NCBI GenBank assembly: GCA_028700625.1
Contig: JAQVSI010000005.1
Location: 1 to 42,652, forward strand
DNA: 42,652 bases
Direction of reading: 5' to 3'
From: Candidatus Shapirobacteria bacterium
GTDB taxonomy: Bacteria; Patescibacteriota; Microgenomatia; UBA12405
Below, one piece after another: positions 1 through 9,363 of the stretch. Position numbers and translations under genes: made by a program. The notes under the pieces are model-generated. The model searched no databases. It worked only from the letters and a program-made list of their open reading frames with translations, and had not been told where the DNA came from. How positions within the stretch are numbered: the first letter of the stretch is position 1; each line of letters starts with the position of its first letter.

Positions 1-1
1 A

Positions 2-373
2 ACCCCAAACACTGTTTCTAATTTTATTAACAAAGTTAATACTGGTTTTTATAAAGGTCTAATTTTTCACCGAGTTATTCCAGGTTTCATGGCTCAAGGT
101 GGCGATCCAACTGGCACCGGCACTGGCGGGAGTAAACAAAAATCAGAATTAAACGATATTCCTTTTGTTCGAGGTAGTCTTGGTCTAGCCAGAACTGCCG
201 AAACTAACCAAATTAGTAATGACAGTCAATTTTTTATCTGTTATACAAATGAAGGTTGTCAACATTTAACCAGTGATTACGTTAATTTTGGTGAAGTTAT
301 TTCCGGTTTAGATATTTTAGACAAAATCCAACAGGGTGACAAAATTATAGATATTACCACAAAAACTAAATGA
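2..373 (+). CDS. Peptidyl-prolyl cis-trans isomerase, cyclophilin type (5'-truncated by window edge)
   Basis: Frame open from nt 2; FHRVIPGFMAQGGDPTGTGTGG and SQFFI motifs of cyclophilins. Confidence 0.93.
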   Translation, partial: TPNTVSNFINKVNTGFYKGLIFHRVIPGFMAQGGDPTGTGTGGSKQKSELNDIPFVRGSLGLARTAETNQISNDSQFFICYTNEGCQHLTSDYVNFGEVISGLDILDKIQQGDKIIDITTKTK

Positions 374-756
374 TCAAAAAAATAATAACTATTATCATAA
401 TAATCTTTGCTTTTTTTGGTTTATATAAAATTACCTCTAAAAAACCAGATTCAATTACAATCATTAATCCAGATTCTGAGTTATTTTTGTTTTATGGTGA
501 CACCTGTCCTCATTGCAAAGACGTTGAAGAATTTATTGCCAAAAATCAAATTGATCAAAAATTAAAAATAAACAACCTTGAGATTTATAGCAATAAACCT
601 AATTCATCCTTATTTTTTGAAATGGTTAATGAAACCTGTCCAAACAATTCCAGTCCAGAAGGTATTCCTGTTCCTTTTTTGATTAATAAAAAAGACAAAC
701 AATGTTTTCTAGGCACTCCTGCCATAACAGAATATTTATCCGAAAAATCAAAATAA
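370..756 (+). CDS. Membrane-anchored thioredoxin-fold protein with CPHC motif
   Basis: N-terminal TM, FYGDTCPHCKDVEEFI motif, cis-Pro-like VPFLI; ATGA overlap with upstream gene. Confidence 0.75.
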   Translation: MIKKIITIIIIIFAFFGLYKITSKKPDSITIINPDSELFLFYGDTCPHCKDVEEFIAKNQIDQKLKINNLEIYSNKPNSSLFFEMVNETCPNNSSPEGIPVPFLINKKDKQCFLGTPAITEYLSEKSK

Positions 757-779
757 CTCTTTAATGATAAAATTAACTT

Positions 780-1187
780 GTGTCTACAAGTTTTAAAAAG
801 AAACATTCAAAATTTACTTTTCAATCATTAATCAGATTGGTAATTTTTGCTATTCTCATTTTTTTTCTAATTTCATTTGTCTCTGGCCAAAAAATAAATT
901 CTCCAAAAATAATTGATGATACTTTATCAATCGACGAAAAAGAATCTAATTTTATTCTTGGAAAGACCACTGAAATTAGCAACAATATTTACCAAGCAAT
1001 TCCCGAAAACAGTCGTCAACAATTAGAAAATATAAACCAAACTCCAGCCATGATTTTTGTTCAAGAAAAAATAAATTACATAAAAGAGCAAAGCCAGGGT
1101 TTTCCTCAAAAACAAATTAAAGAAATTCAAAAAATGATTGCCAAAAGTATTTACGAGAATGCGGTTAGAAATATTGAATCAAATTAA
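780..1187 (+). CDS. Hypothetical single-TM protein
   Basis: ORF with N-terminal hydrophobic segment, GTG start, coupled to prfB. Confidence 0.55.
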   Translation: MSTSFKKKHSKFTFQSLIRLVIFAILIFFLISFVSGQKINSPKIIDDTLSIDEKESNFILGKTTEISNNIYQAIPENSRQQLENINQTPAMIFVQEKINYIKEQSQGFPQKQIKEIQKMIAKSIYENAVRNIESN

Positions 1188-2260
1188 TGTCGCAAATTAC
1201 CGAATTAAAATCAAAAATAGGAATTTTAAAAACTAAATTATTCTATGATGAAAATTTAATAAAATTAAATGATCTTAAATTAAAATCAGAAGACGAATCT
1301 CTTTGGTCAGATTCTACTAAAGCTCAAGAAATATTACAAAACATTTCCGATCTTCAAAAAAACATTCAAAATATTGATTCTATTGAATTAGATATTAAAA
1401 ATCTAGAAGAATTCGAAACATTATTAGAAGACGAACCAGATCAAAGCTTAAAACTAGAAATGGAATCCTCGTTAAAAGAATTGTCCAAAAAAATAACAGA
1501 ACTCGAACTACAAACTTATTTATCTGGTAAGTATGACAAAAATAGTGCTATTTTTTCTATTCACTCAGGTCAAGGCGGAACTGAAGCTATGGATTGGGCT
1601 TCAATTCTTCAACGTATGTATATGAAATTTTTCGAACGTAAAGGTTGGAAATTTTCCCTAATAGATATCACTCCAGGTGAAGAGGCCGGTATAAAATCAG
1701 TTTATTTCAAAATCACCGGGCCATACATTTATGGATATCTTAAACATGAGAGTGGCACCCATCGACTTGTTCGTCTTTCTCCTTTCAATGCCGACAGTCT
1801 TCGTCAAACTTCTTTTGCCAAAGTTGAAGTTAGTCCGGTTATTGAAAACGATAACACTGTTGAAATAAAGCCAGAAGATATTGAATTTTCTGCTTTCAGA
1901 TCAGGTGGTAATGGTGGTCAAAACGTCAATAAAGTTAGTACTGCTGTTCGTATTGTTCACAAACCAACAGGTATTGCGGTAAGCAGCCAAAGTCAACGAT
2001 CTCAAGAGCAAAATCGTGATCTAGCTATGGAAGTTTTGCTATCAAAACTTTGGGCCATTGAACAGGAAAAACAAAATCAAGAAAAAAAAGATATAAAAGG
2101 GGACAATGTGGTTGCTGGTTGGGGTCATCAAATTAGATCGTATGTTCTTCATCCTTATAAAATGGTTAAAGATTTACGCACTAGATATGAAACTTCCGAC
2201 ACTATTGGAGTTCTTGATGGTGACCTTGACGCTTTTATAGAAGCTGAGCTAAAATTATAA
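1187..2260 (+). CDS. prfB: Peptide chain release factor 2
   Basis: [17 protein letters not shown] (RF2-type SPF tripeptide) and GNGGQNVNK (GGQ) motifs; single uninterrupted frame. Confidence 0.95.
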   Translation: MSQITELKSKIGILKTKLFYDENLIKLNDLKLKSEDESLWSDSTKAQEILQNISDLQKNIQNIDSIELDIKNLEEFETLLEDEPDQSLKLEMESSLKELSKKITELELQTYLSGKYDKNSAIFSIHSGQGGTEAMDWASILQRMYMKFFERKGWKFSLIDITPGEEAGIKSVYFKITGPYIYGYLKHESGTHRLVRLSPFNADSLRQTSFAKVEVSPVIENDNTVEIKPEDIEFSAFRSGGNGGQNVNKVSTAVRIVHKPTGIAVSSQSQRSQEQNRDLAMEVLLSKLWAIEQEKQNQEKKDIKGDNVVAGWGHQIRSYVLHPYKMVKDLRTRYETSDTIGVLDGDLDAFIEAELKL

Positions 2261-2262
2261 AC

Positions 2263-3312
2263 ATGACTCCTCTTCAAATTTTAATCAAAAGCATTAAAAC
2301 TTTTTTTGTCTTTATTTTTGGTTTTATTTTCATCTTTATATTTTTAATTGTATTAAACCTAAGCTTTTTTTCCAGATCAATTAATAGACCCCCAAACTAT
2401 TTAATTGAAACAATTTACAATTCAATAAAAGAAAACCCTTATCAATCAAAAGAAAAAATAAATTTTTTAATTCTAGGTTTAGATAAGCGAGATGATGCTC
2501 TCGAAAAAACTACCACTACTGACACCATAATTTTTGCTTCTTTAAATTTAAAAACCTTCAAATTAAATTTAATTTCCACTCCAAGAGATCTTTGGTTTTA
2601 TGAAAAAGAAACAAAAATAAATGGTCTTTATCCCTTATCCCTGGATTCAAAAGAAGATAAGTTCGATTTTTTAAAATCCGACTTTGAAAAACTTTATGGG
2701 CAACCAATCGATCATATTATCGTTATAACTACTGACAGTTTAATTTCTTTTGTAAACACTATTGGTGGTGTTGATCTCTATTTGGAAAAAGGTTTCATTG
2801 ACGATCAATATCCAAATCCAGACTATATAAAAAATCCTTCCAAAGATGTTCCTATTTATAAAACAATCGAATTTAAATCAGGTCAAATTCATCTAGATCA
2901 GTCGAACATTACCGAATTTGTTCGTTCGAGGAAAAGTGCTGAAACCAGTGCTGCTGGTGGCACTGATATTGGTCGAATTGAACGTCAACAAATTTTAATT
3001 GAGGCTATTTTAAATAAAATTAGATTAGGAAAAGTAATTACCGACAAAAATCAAATAAAAAATCTTTATTTTTTTTGGAATAAAGAAATTTCCAAAACTC
3101 TTTCCGATATTGACGCTTTTCAAATTGCTCTAATTTTAAACGAAAACATCAATAAAATTTCTCTTAATAAAATAGAAATTCCAATTGGTCAAAACGCCAA
3201 AACTGGCATTATTTACCATCCTCTTAAATTTATTAACAAACAATGGGTTTTTATAACCAGTGACGACAAATATCAAGCTTTTCAGGAATTTGTTTTCGAT
3301 AAAATCAAATAA
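2263..3312 (+). CDS. LytR-CpsA-Psr (LCP) family protein
   Basis: N-terminal TM; FLILGLDKRDD...TDTIIFASLNLKTFKLNLISTPRDLW and VNTIGGVDL motifs. Confidence 0.9.
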   Translation: MTPLQILIKSIKTFFVFIFGFIFIFIFLIVLNLSFFSRSINRPPNYLIETIYNSIKENPYQSKEKINFLILGLDKRDDALEKTTTTDTIIFASLNLKTFKLNLISTPRDLWFYEKETKINGLYPLSLDSKEDKFDFLKSDFEKLYGQPIDHIIVITTDSLISFVNTIGGVDLYLEKGFIDDQYPNPDYIKNPSKDVPIYKTIEFKSGQIHLDQSNITEFVRSRKSAETSAAGGTDIGRIERQQILIEAILNKIRLGKVITDKNQIKNLYFFWNKEISKTLSDIDAFQIALILNENINKISLNKIEIPIGQNAKTGIIYHPLKFINKQWVFITSDDKYQAFQEFVFDKIK

Positions 3313-3319
3313 AATAATT

Positions 3320-3781
3320 ATGAAAAATAAATTATATAGATTTACATTAATTTATATAATCGTATTTTATATTTTGACAGCTATTGGTTTTATTTTTTTC
3401 AAAAATTATTATAAAAATAATTACAGTCAAGAAAAATTAGATATATTATTAAATTCAAACTCTATTTGGGACAACTTGAGTGAGAATCCTTGTAGTAATC
3501 AAATTTTCAATAGTCCACTACCAAATAAAGAAGGATCTTCACAGATAAATTTTTATTGTTCTTCAGGTCAAAAAAGTCTAAACACTATATCTTTAGTTGT
3601 TTTAAAAAATGAAAAAACATTAAAAAATGCTATTCAAGAAATTAGTAGAATAAATGCTTTTAATCCGAATCAAATATTTAAGTTAGACAACTGGAATTGT
3701 TTTTTAGGTAAAAATAAAATTTTTAGTTTTGATATGCCTATAAATAATGAAGATATTATAAATTGTTATCAAGACAAATGA
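3320..3781 (+). CDS. Hypothetical membrane-anchored protein
   Basis: ORF with N-terminal TM; start refined from 3260 to ATG 3320, after the LCP stop. Confidence 0.55.
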   Translation: MKNKLYRFTLIYIIVFYILTAIGFIFFKNYYKNNYSQEKLDILLNSNSIWDNLSENPCSNQIFNSPLPNKEGSSQINFYCSSGQKSLNTISLVVLKNEKTLKNAIQEISRINAFNPNQIFKLDNWNCFLGKNKIFSFDMPINNEDIINCYQDK

Positions 3782-5205
3782 TTAAATATTTAAAAATTTT
3801 ATTAAAAACATCTTTTATTGTTTTAATCTTAATTGTTTCTTTTACGTTAAGATATAAAAATTATGACCAAGTCCCTGTTGTGGGTCAGTCAGTTGATGAA
3901 TATAGTAATTCTTGGGTTGGGTTGTCATTAATAAAAACAGGTTATCCTGTTGGTATAACCAACATGAAGGGTTATGAAAACAACGATTATCGATATGTTA
4001 ATGTTGATCATATTTACCAAAAACTTGAAGGAACCCCTTTTAATATTGGTAAACCATGGTTTGATCATCCTCCTCTTATGGGTATATTAACTGGATCCTA
4101 TACATATTTTAAAGGTGCTCAAGTTTTTGAAGATGTTCGTTTATTTTTAATTAGAAAACCGATGGTATATTTAGGAACTTTTTCTGTATTATTAGTTTTT
4201 TTAATTTGTTTTCTAAATTTTAATTATTTTACTGGTTTAATTGCTGCCATCGTATATGGAACCACTCCTTTTATAGTTATCACTAGTCGCATGGCTCAAG
4301 CTGAAAATGGAGTAATTCCAATGTTTCTTTTGTCTTTATTATTTTATTCTTTATTCAAAAAAAACAAACACTATTTTTATCTTTTTTTAAGTGCTGTTTT
4401 TGCCGGATTGGCAACTTTATTTAAAATACCAGGTGTAGTTTCAATACTTTCAATTATATTTTTAATATATTCTGATAATAAAAAACAACTTAAAAATCAA
4501 CCAGATAAAGTTGAAGAAATAATATTTTTTAGTACCATTGCTTTTTCAATAACTAGTTTATTTGTAATTTATGGCTTTATTTATGATTGGACAACTTTTA
4601 AAAATATTTTTAATACCAACGCTAACAGATATTACGGTATAGGACCTTATTCTATTTTTCATTTGCTAACTCAAAATAAAATAACTAATAGTAAAAATAT
4701 GACCGATGCTTGGATTATTACATCTTGGATACCATTTTTTATTTTAATGTTTAGAAAAAAAATTAATTTTGGTGAAAAATTAATAATTGTTTCAATTCTA
4801 AGCTATTTAGCTATTTATATTATTCTCGGTAGTGATCCTTTCGGTTGGTATACTTTTCCTTTTTTACCATTTATATCAATTGCTCTAGCTCGCATTTTAT
4901 ATTTAGGTTTCAACAACATAAGATATATGGTTAGTAGCTTCATATTACTGTTAATTCCTCTTGGTTTCAATATTAGTCATTTTATAGACATCCCTTCATT
5001 TCAGAAATATTCCAATATTTGGCGTTTTTCTCTTGGATTTTTAATTATTTTATTTATTTTCTTAAAATTAAAGAAGTTAAATTATCCCAAATTTGTATAT
5101 CTCTTCATTAGATTAATACTTATCTTAATTTTTGCCACGACTATTTATCTAAATATTAAATATGTTTCTTCAATTAATATAAATACATGGTACGGAATAG
5201 ACTAA
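3778..5205 (+). CDS. Polytopic GT-C/GT39-like glycosyltransferase
   Basis: Multiple TMs, N-terminal VDEYSNSW and WFDHPPLMGI motifs; ATGA overlap; resembles the 27733..29229 protein. Confidence 0.72.
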   Translation: MIKYLKILLKTSFIVLILIVSFTLRYKNYDQVPVVGQSVDEYSNSWVGLSLIKTGYPVGITNMKGYENNDYRYVNVDHIYQKLEGTPFNIGKPWFDHPPLMGILTGSYTYFKGAQVFEDVRLFLIRKPMVYLGTFSVLLVFLICFLNFNYFTGLIAAIVYGTTPFIVITSRMAQAENGVIPMFLLSLLFYSLFKKNKHYFYLFLSAVFAGLATLFKIPGVVSILSIIFLIYSDNKKQLKNQPDKVEEIIFFSTIAFSITSLFVIYGFIYDWTTFKNIFNTNANRYYGIGPYSIFHLLTQNKITNSKNMTDAWIITSWIPFFILMFRKKINFGEKLIIVSILSYLAIYIILGSDPFGWYTFPFLPFISIALARILYLGFNNIRYMVSSFILLLIPLGFNISHFIDIPSFQKYSNIWRFSLGFLIILFIFLKLKKLNYPKFVYLFIRLILILIFATTIYLNIKYVSSININTWYGID

Positions 5206-5270
5206 AACCAATTAGTTCAAATTAAAGAAAATTCAGTTTTTTTGTTATACTGAATTATTAACTATTTTCA

Positions 5271-5294
5271 TTAGAAATTAGAAATTAGAAATTT
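5271..5294. repeat. Perfect heptanucleotide tandem repeat in 5' intergenic region
   Basis: (ttagaaa)x3 followed by ttt, upstream of the 5307 ORF. Confidence 0.75.
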
Positions 5295-5306
5295 AATTAA
5301 AAAAAC

Positions 5307-5804
5307 ATGGATATTCCAAACTTATCTCAAAATCAAACAATTCCAATTTTAAATCAACCAGCTCCAAAAGAAACTCAAAAAAATTCAAAAATAATTTTTT
5401 TTATAATAATAATTTTAGCCATAGTTTCCGGATTTTGGGCTTCTCGTTTTTGGCCAATAAATAATTCAAAAAATAGTGTTCTTACCAATTTAACTCAAGG
5501 CAATGTTGCTTCAGCTGACAGTATTAAAAGTACTAGCGATTTAGTCGTTGGTCAATCTTATGGAGATACAGGCAAAACTTTCACCGATAGCGCCACTGGG
5601 ATTGTTGTTGCTGGTGGTATTAATGGCGAAGGAACCCATACTCTTCAAAGAGAAGGTGGTAAAACTCAAAACGCGGCACTAACTTCTTCAACTGCCGATC
5701 TTGATCTTTTTGTTGGTAAAAAAGTAGAAATTAAAGGTGAAACCAATTCTTCAACCAAAGCTGGTTGGTTTTTGGATGTTGGCATTATAAAAATATTAGA
5801 ATAA
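5307..5804 (+). CDS. Single-TM secreted hypothetical protein with C-terminal beta-rich (possibly OB-like) domain
   Basis: N-terminal TM; C-terminal LFVGKKVEIKGETNSSTKAGWFLDVGIIKILE. Confidence 0.55.
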   Translation: MDIPNLSQNQTIPILNQPAPKETQKNSKIIFFIIIILAIVSGFWASRFWPINNSKNSVLTNLTQGNVASADSIKSTSDLVVGQSYGDTGKTFTDSATGIVVAGGINGEGTHTLQREGGKTQNAALTSSTADLDLFVGKKVEIKGETNSSTKAGWFLDVGIIKILE

Positions 5805-5807
5805 TTT

Positions 5808-6461
5808 ATGAAGATTGTTTTTGATCAAGTTGACAAAAAATTTGGCATCGTCAATGCTCTGAAAGATGTCAGTTTTGAGATTGATCAAGGAGAATTTGTT
5901 TTTATTATTGGTAATTCTGGAGCTGGTAAATCAACCCTTTTAAAACTTATTTTAAATCAATTAAAACCTACTTCTGGAAAAATATTGTTAGGAGATATCG
6001 ATCTCTCTAAGGGAAATAAAGAAGAAATCAATCAGACCAGAAGAAAAGTAGGCGTTGTTTTTCAGGATTACCAACTAATTCCTGATAAAACAGTAGAAGA
6101 AAATATTGCTCTAATTCTAGACATTGTTAATTATCCAAAAGAAAAAATTCAATCTCGCATCGATCAAGTTATAAAAGAAGTCAACCTTGGAACTCGTCGT
6201 TTTCTTTTTCCTTCCCAATTGGCCGGAGGAGAAATGCAAAGAGCTGCTCTAGCTAGAGCTCTAGCCATCGAACCAGAAGTAATTTTGGCCGACGAACCAA
6301 CTGGAAATCTAGACCCAGAAAATTCTTGGAATTTAGTCAAACTCTTAAAAGAGATTAACCAAAAAAACAATACCACCATTATTATGACTACTCACAATAA
6401 CGACATTGTTGAATCTATGGGCAAAAGAGTTATAAAATTTAAAGAAGGAGAAATTGTATGA
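5808..6461 (+). CDS. ftsE: Cell division ATP-binding protein FtsE
   Basis: Walker [10 protein letters not shown], signature [15 protein letters not shown], Walker [14 protein letters not shown]; followed by ftsX. Confidence 0.93.
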   Translation: MKIVFDQVDKKFGIVNALKDVSFEIDQGEFVFIIGNSGAGKSTLLKLILNQLKPTSGKILLGDIDLSKGNKEEINQTRRKVGVVFQDYQLIPDKTVEENIALILDIVNYPKEKIQSRIDQVIKEVNLGTRRFLFPSQLAGGEMQRAALARALAIEPEVILADEPTGNLDPENSWNLVKLLKEINQKNNTTIIMTTHNNDIVESMGKRVIKFKEGEIV

Positions 6462-7330
6462 ATCCCTTAAAAACTACTTGGCATCACATCAGAAGATCAC
6501 CTTTTCAAAGTTTAATTGCTACCATTGCCATGGTTTTAAGTTTCTTTTTCATCTCCACTTTTGCCATAATCAATTCTGGTCTATCTTCAGTTTTGTCATA
6601 TTTTGAAACCAAACCAGAAATTACGCTTTTTCTAAAGGATGGTCTAGACAAAGCCACTGTTGAAGATATTCAAAAAGATCTTTCAAGCTATCCAAGCCTA
6701 AAAGAAATTACTTTTGTTTCCAAAGAAAAAGCTTTAACTATCTATAAAGAACAAAACAAAGATAACCCTCTTCTAACCGAAATGGTTACTGCCAGTATCT
6801 TGCCAGCTTCTTTTGAAATTACTGTTTCAAATCCAAAAGTATTAGAAGAGATCTATCAAAACTATTCCACAAAAACTAATGTAATAGACGAAATTATTTA
6901 TCAAAAAGATATTATTCAATCATTACTAGATTGGACCAGTGCTACCAGAAAAATTGGTTTTGCCATTATTCTAATAATTGCCTCTATTTCTTTTTTAACA
7001 ATGGTTACTATTATTGGTATGAAAATCACCAATCGAAAAGAAGAAATCAAAATTAGTCGTCTTCTTGGGGCCTCAAATTTTTATGTCAAAAGACCTTTCT
7101 TACTAGAAGGTATCATTTATGGTTTAGTTGGCAGCATTCTGGGCTTTTTACTTAGTTTCTTATTAAGTTTACTTTCTCAAAAAGCAGTAAATTCTTTCTT
7201 TCAGCCAGTTATTTTTCTAGATCTAAACGTCAAATTTTATCTTTTGCTTTTATTTTCAGAAGTATTGATTGGTACCACTCTAGGTTTTGTTGCCAGCTGG
7301 ATCGGTGTCAAAAGATATATTAAGTACTAA
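6458..7330 (+). CDS. ftsX: Cell division permease FtsX
   Basis: Four-TM topology, [18 protein letters not shown]-terminus and large extracellular loop; ATGA overlap with ftsE. Confidence 0.92.
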   Translation: MNPLKTTWHHIRRSPFQSLIATIAMVLSFFFISTFAIINSGLSSVLSYFETKPEITLFLKDGLDKATVEDIQKDLSSYPSLKEITFVSKEKALTIYKEQNKDNPLLTEMVTASILPASFEITVSNPKVLEEIYQNYSTKTNVIDEIIYQKDIIQSLLDWTSATRKIGFAIILIIASISFLTMVTIIGMKITNRKEEIKISRLLGASNFYVKRPFLLEGIIYGLVGSILGFLLSFLLSLLSQKAVNSFFQPVIFLDLNVKFYLLLLFSEVLIGTTLGFVASWIGVKRYIKY

Positions 7331-7336
7331 ATATAG

Positions 7337-8524
7337 ATGATTAAAAAAATAATTTTATTATTTTTTATCTGTTTTTTTTGTCTCAGTTTACCAATAAAAA
7401 TAAAAGCTGAAGAATCGACAGACATATTAGCTAAACAGATTGATGAATATATTCAAAAATTAGGAGAATTAGCTACCTCAAAAAATACATTAGCAAATCA
7501 AGTCAAAATTATTAATTCTCAAGTTGAATTAACTCTTCTAAAAATTACTCAAACTGAAAATTCTATTAAAAACCTCGAAAATGAAATAAATAACTTAACG
7601 GTTGAAATAAGTAATCTCGACATTCAATTAGACCAACTTTCTTCACTTTATGTCATTCAGATCATTGAAAATTATAAACTTCAAAAAAAGATTCCTCCTT
7701 TTACTTTTTTAATTTCATCTCGACTCAACAATTTTCTTGAACAATATAAATATCTTTCCAATGTCCAAAAAAGCAGTCAAAACACTTTGATAAATATGGA
7801 AACTGTTAGAACCAATTATAACAATCAAAAAACTACCAAAATAAAGAAACAACAAGAATTGGAAACACTTCAAAAAACTCTCGCTTCTCAAAAAATTAAT
7901 CTTAATAATCAAAAAATTGCTAAAAATAAACTTCTTGAAAGTACAAAAAACGACGAAAAAAAATATCAACAACTTCTTACTGAAGCCCAGAATCAACTCA
8001 ATGCTTTAAGAAATTTCTCTAGTTCAGCTGGTGGAAGTAGTTGTTTGGCTTCATCTCCTGGAAGCGGTAGTGATGGTAATTTTTATTCTCAAAGAGATCC
8101 TCGTTGGTGTAATCAATACATTGGAAATTCGAAAGATACTATAGGTGAGGTGGGTTGTTTTATCAGCAGTCTTTCTATTGCTTATAAAAAACTTGGTTTT
8201 ACCATTACTCCATCAATCTACGCTGCTGATTCTAATAACTTTTGGGTAAATACAGCTTACATGGTGGCATTAACACCACCATCTGGTTACACCTATAAAC
8301 AAGTTCCATATAATATCTCGGTTATAGATAACGAATTAAAAAATGGTCGTTATGTTATTACTCAAATGAAGATGAACAATAGTGCTGGAATGCATTTTAT
8401 TGTCATAATTAGTGGTAGTAATGGTAATTATATGATTCACGATCCTTGGTTTGGTGCAGATCTAAAATTTAGTGATCGTTACTCACCATCTTCAGTCTTA
8501 AGTCTTCGTCTAATAACAAGGTAA
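7337..8524 (+). CDS. Secreted coiled-coil protein with C-terminal C39-like peptidase domain; putative FtsEX partner
   Basis: Signal peptide, about 200 aa EnvC/PcsB-like coiled coil, then YSQRDPRWCNQ...GEVGCFISSLSIAYKKLG...MHFIVIISG...MIHDPW. Confidence 0.78.
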   Translation: MIKKIILLFFICFFCLSLPIKIKAEESTDILAKQIDEYIQKLGELATSKNTLANQVKIINSQVELTLLKITQTENSIKNLENEINNLTVEISNLDIQLDQLSSLYVIQIIENYKLQKKIPPFTFLISSRLNNFLEQYKYLSNVQKSSQNTLINMETVRTNYNNQKTTKIKKQQELETLQKTLASQKINLNNQKIAKNKLLESTKNDEKKYQQLLTEAQNQLNALRNFSSSAGGSSCLASSPGSGSDGNFYSQRDPRWCNQYIGNSKDTIGEVGCFISSLSIAYKKLGFTITPSIYAADSNNFWVNTAYMVALTPPSGYTYKQVPYNISVIDNELKNGRYVITQMKMNNSAGMHFIVIISGSNGNYMIHDPWFGADLKFSDRYSPSSVLSLRLITR

Positions 8525-8547
8525 AAGTTTTCATGTTAACTACTAAA

Positions 8548-8632
8548 AATCCCCCATCTTCCGACAGGGGATTCAAATGTTTTTTTAAGTCTCCCTTTTA
8601 TCAAGGGGAGATGTCTGAAGGACAGAGGGGTT
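8548..8632. repeat. REP-like multi-hairpin element between convergent genes; probable bidirectional terminator
   Basis: AATCCCC(8548-8554)...GGGGATT(8567-8573) followed by T7; CTCCCTTTTATCAAGGGGAG (8591-8610); TGTC-TGAAG-GACA; GAGGGGTTT. Resembles 30272-30320. Confidence 0.75.
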
Positions 8633-9255
8633 TAAAAACCTCTAGCCAACTTTCTGAAATAAAATCCACCAGAAGCAGTTAATGTAACTAAAATTGTTTT
8701 AACAATAAGATCAGAAGCACCAGTATTGGGGACAGTATTTTTACCAATAAAATAACTGGCATTATCACTGTCGCTTAAATTATCAACCTTAGCTTCAACA
8801 TTATTAGTTTCTTTAGTAAGAACACTAATTTTTGTAGAATCTTTTATTTTAGCTCTGATTAAGTATTCCTTAGATTGACCTGGGTCTAATTTATCAATAG
8901 TCCATTCAACTAAATTTCCTTTTTCATTAAAAGTTCCTGGATTAAAAATTAGTCCTAAATATTTTGGTAAAGTATCTCTAACTTTAATATTATTTAAAGT
9001 TTCTTTTCCAGTGTTTTCCACTTTAATTTGAAACTCAATTACATCTTTTTCAAAAAATGTTTTTCTTGAAGCTTCAATATTATCAAAATATTGAGTATCA
9101 CCTATAGCTCTAATTTTTTTATCGATTGAGATTTCTTTATTATTCTCACTTTGAGAATAATATTGACCATAGGCCTTAAGAGGACTGAATAGCGAAAAAA
9201 ACAAGATTGCTATTGCTCCGAAGATAAAACTGATATTTAATATTTTATGTTCCAC
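8632..9255 (-). CDS. DUF11-like surface protein with LPxTG-like C-terminal sorting signal
   Basis: Signal peptide; VIEFQIKVENTGKETLNNIKVRDTLPKYL (DUF11-like); C-terminal VPNTGAS + hydrophobic helix + RKLAR tail; GTG start. Confidence 0.75.
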   Translation of the reverse strand: MEHKILNISFIFGAIAILFFSLFSPLKAYGQYYSQSENNKEISIDKKIRAIGDTQYFDNIEASRKTFFEKDVIEFQIKVENTGKETLNNIKVRDTLPKYLGLIFNPGTFNEKGNLVEWTIDKLDPGQSKEYLIRAKIKDSTKISVLTKETNNVEAKVDNLSDSDNASYFIGKNTVPNTGASDLIVKTILVTLTASGGFYFRKLARGF

Positions 9256-9283
9256 CTGCGTTATTAATATTTAATTATAGGAC

Positions 9284-9312
9284 ATTATATCTCTTTAGTG
9301 TTCAATTGTCAA
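9284..9312 (-). promoter_or_regulatory. Consensus sigma70-type promoter for the DUF11 gene
   Basis: Minus strand TTGACA (9312-9307), 17-bp spacer, TATAAT (9289-9284). Confidence 0.75.
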
Positions 9313-9327
9313 ACAAAACTCAAATAC

Positions 9328-9357
9328 TTGTTTTTTAATCCTTTTTTGCCTTATACT
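9328..9357 (+). promoter_or_regulatory. Putative promoter giving a leaderless transcript of the 9364 GT2 gene
   Basis: TTGTTT (9328-9333), 18-bp spacer, TATACT (9352-9357); ATG starts 7 nt after the -10. Confidence 0.5.
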
Positions 9358-9363
9358 CTATTT

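Noticed and set aside
585-806. Minus-strand ORF antisense to the thioredoxin-fold gene
   Set aside because: Antisense shadow ORF in AT-rich DNA, no recognisable domain, fully overlapping a better-supported gene.
1187-2260. Possible alternative genetic code (UGA = Gly as in SR1/Gracilibacteria) or programmed frameshift in prfB
   Set aside because: RF2 (SPF + GGQ motifs) is present and reads as one uninterrupted frame; ftsE and other genes end at UGA; no in-frame UGA seen in conserved motifs.
6164-6379. Minus-strand ORF within ftsE
   Set aside because: Shadow of a strongly conserved ABC ATPase gene.
7715-7996. Minus-strand hydrophobic ORF within the coiled-coil gene
   Set aside because: Complement of Lys/Gln/Asn-rich coiled-coil codons yields Phe/Leu-rich artefact.
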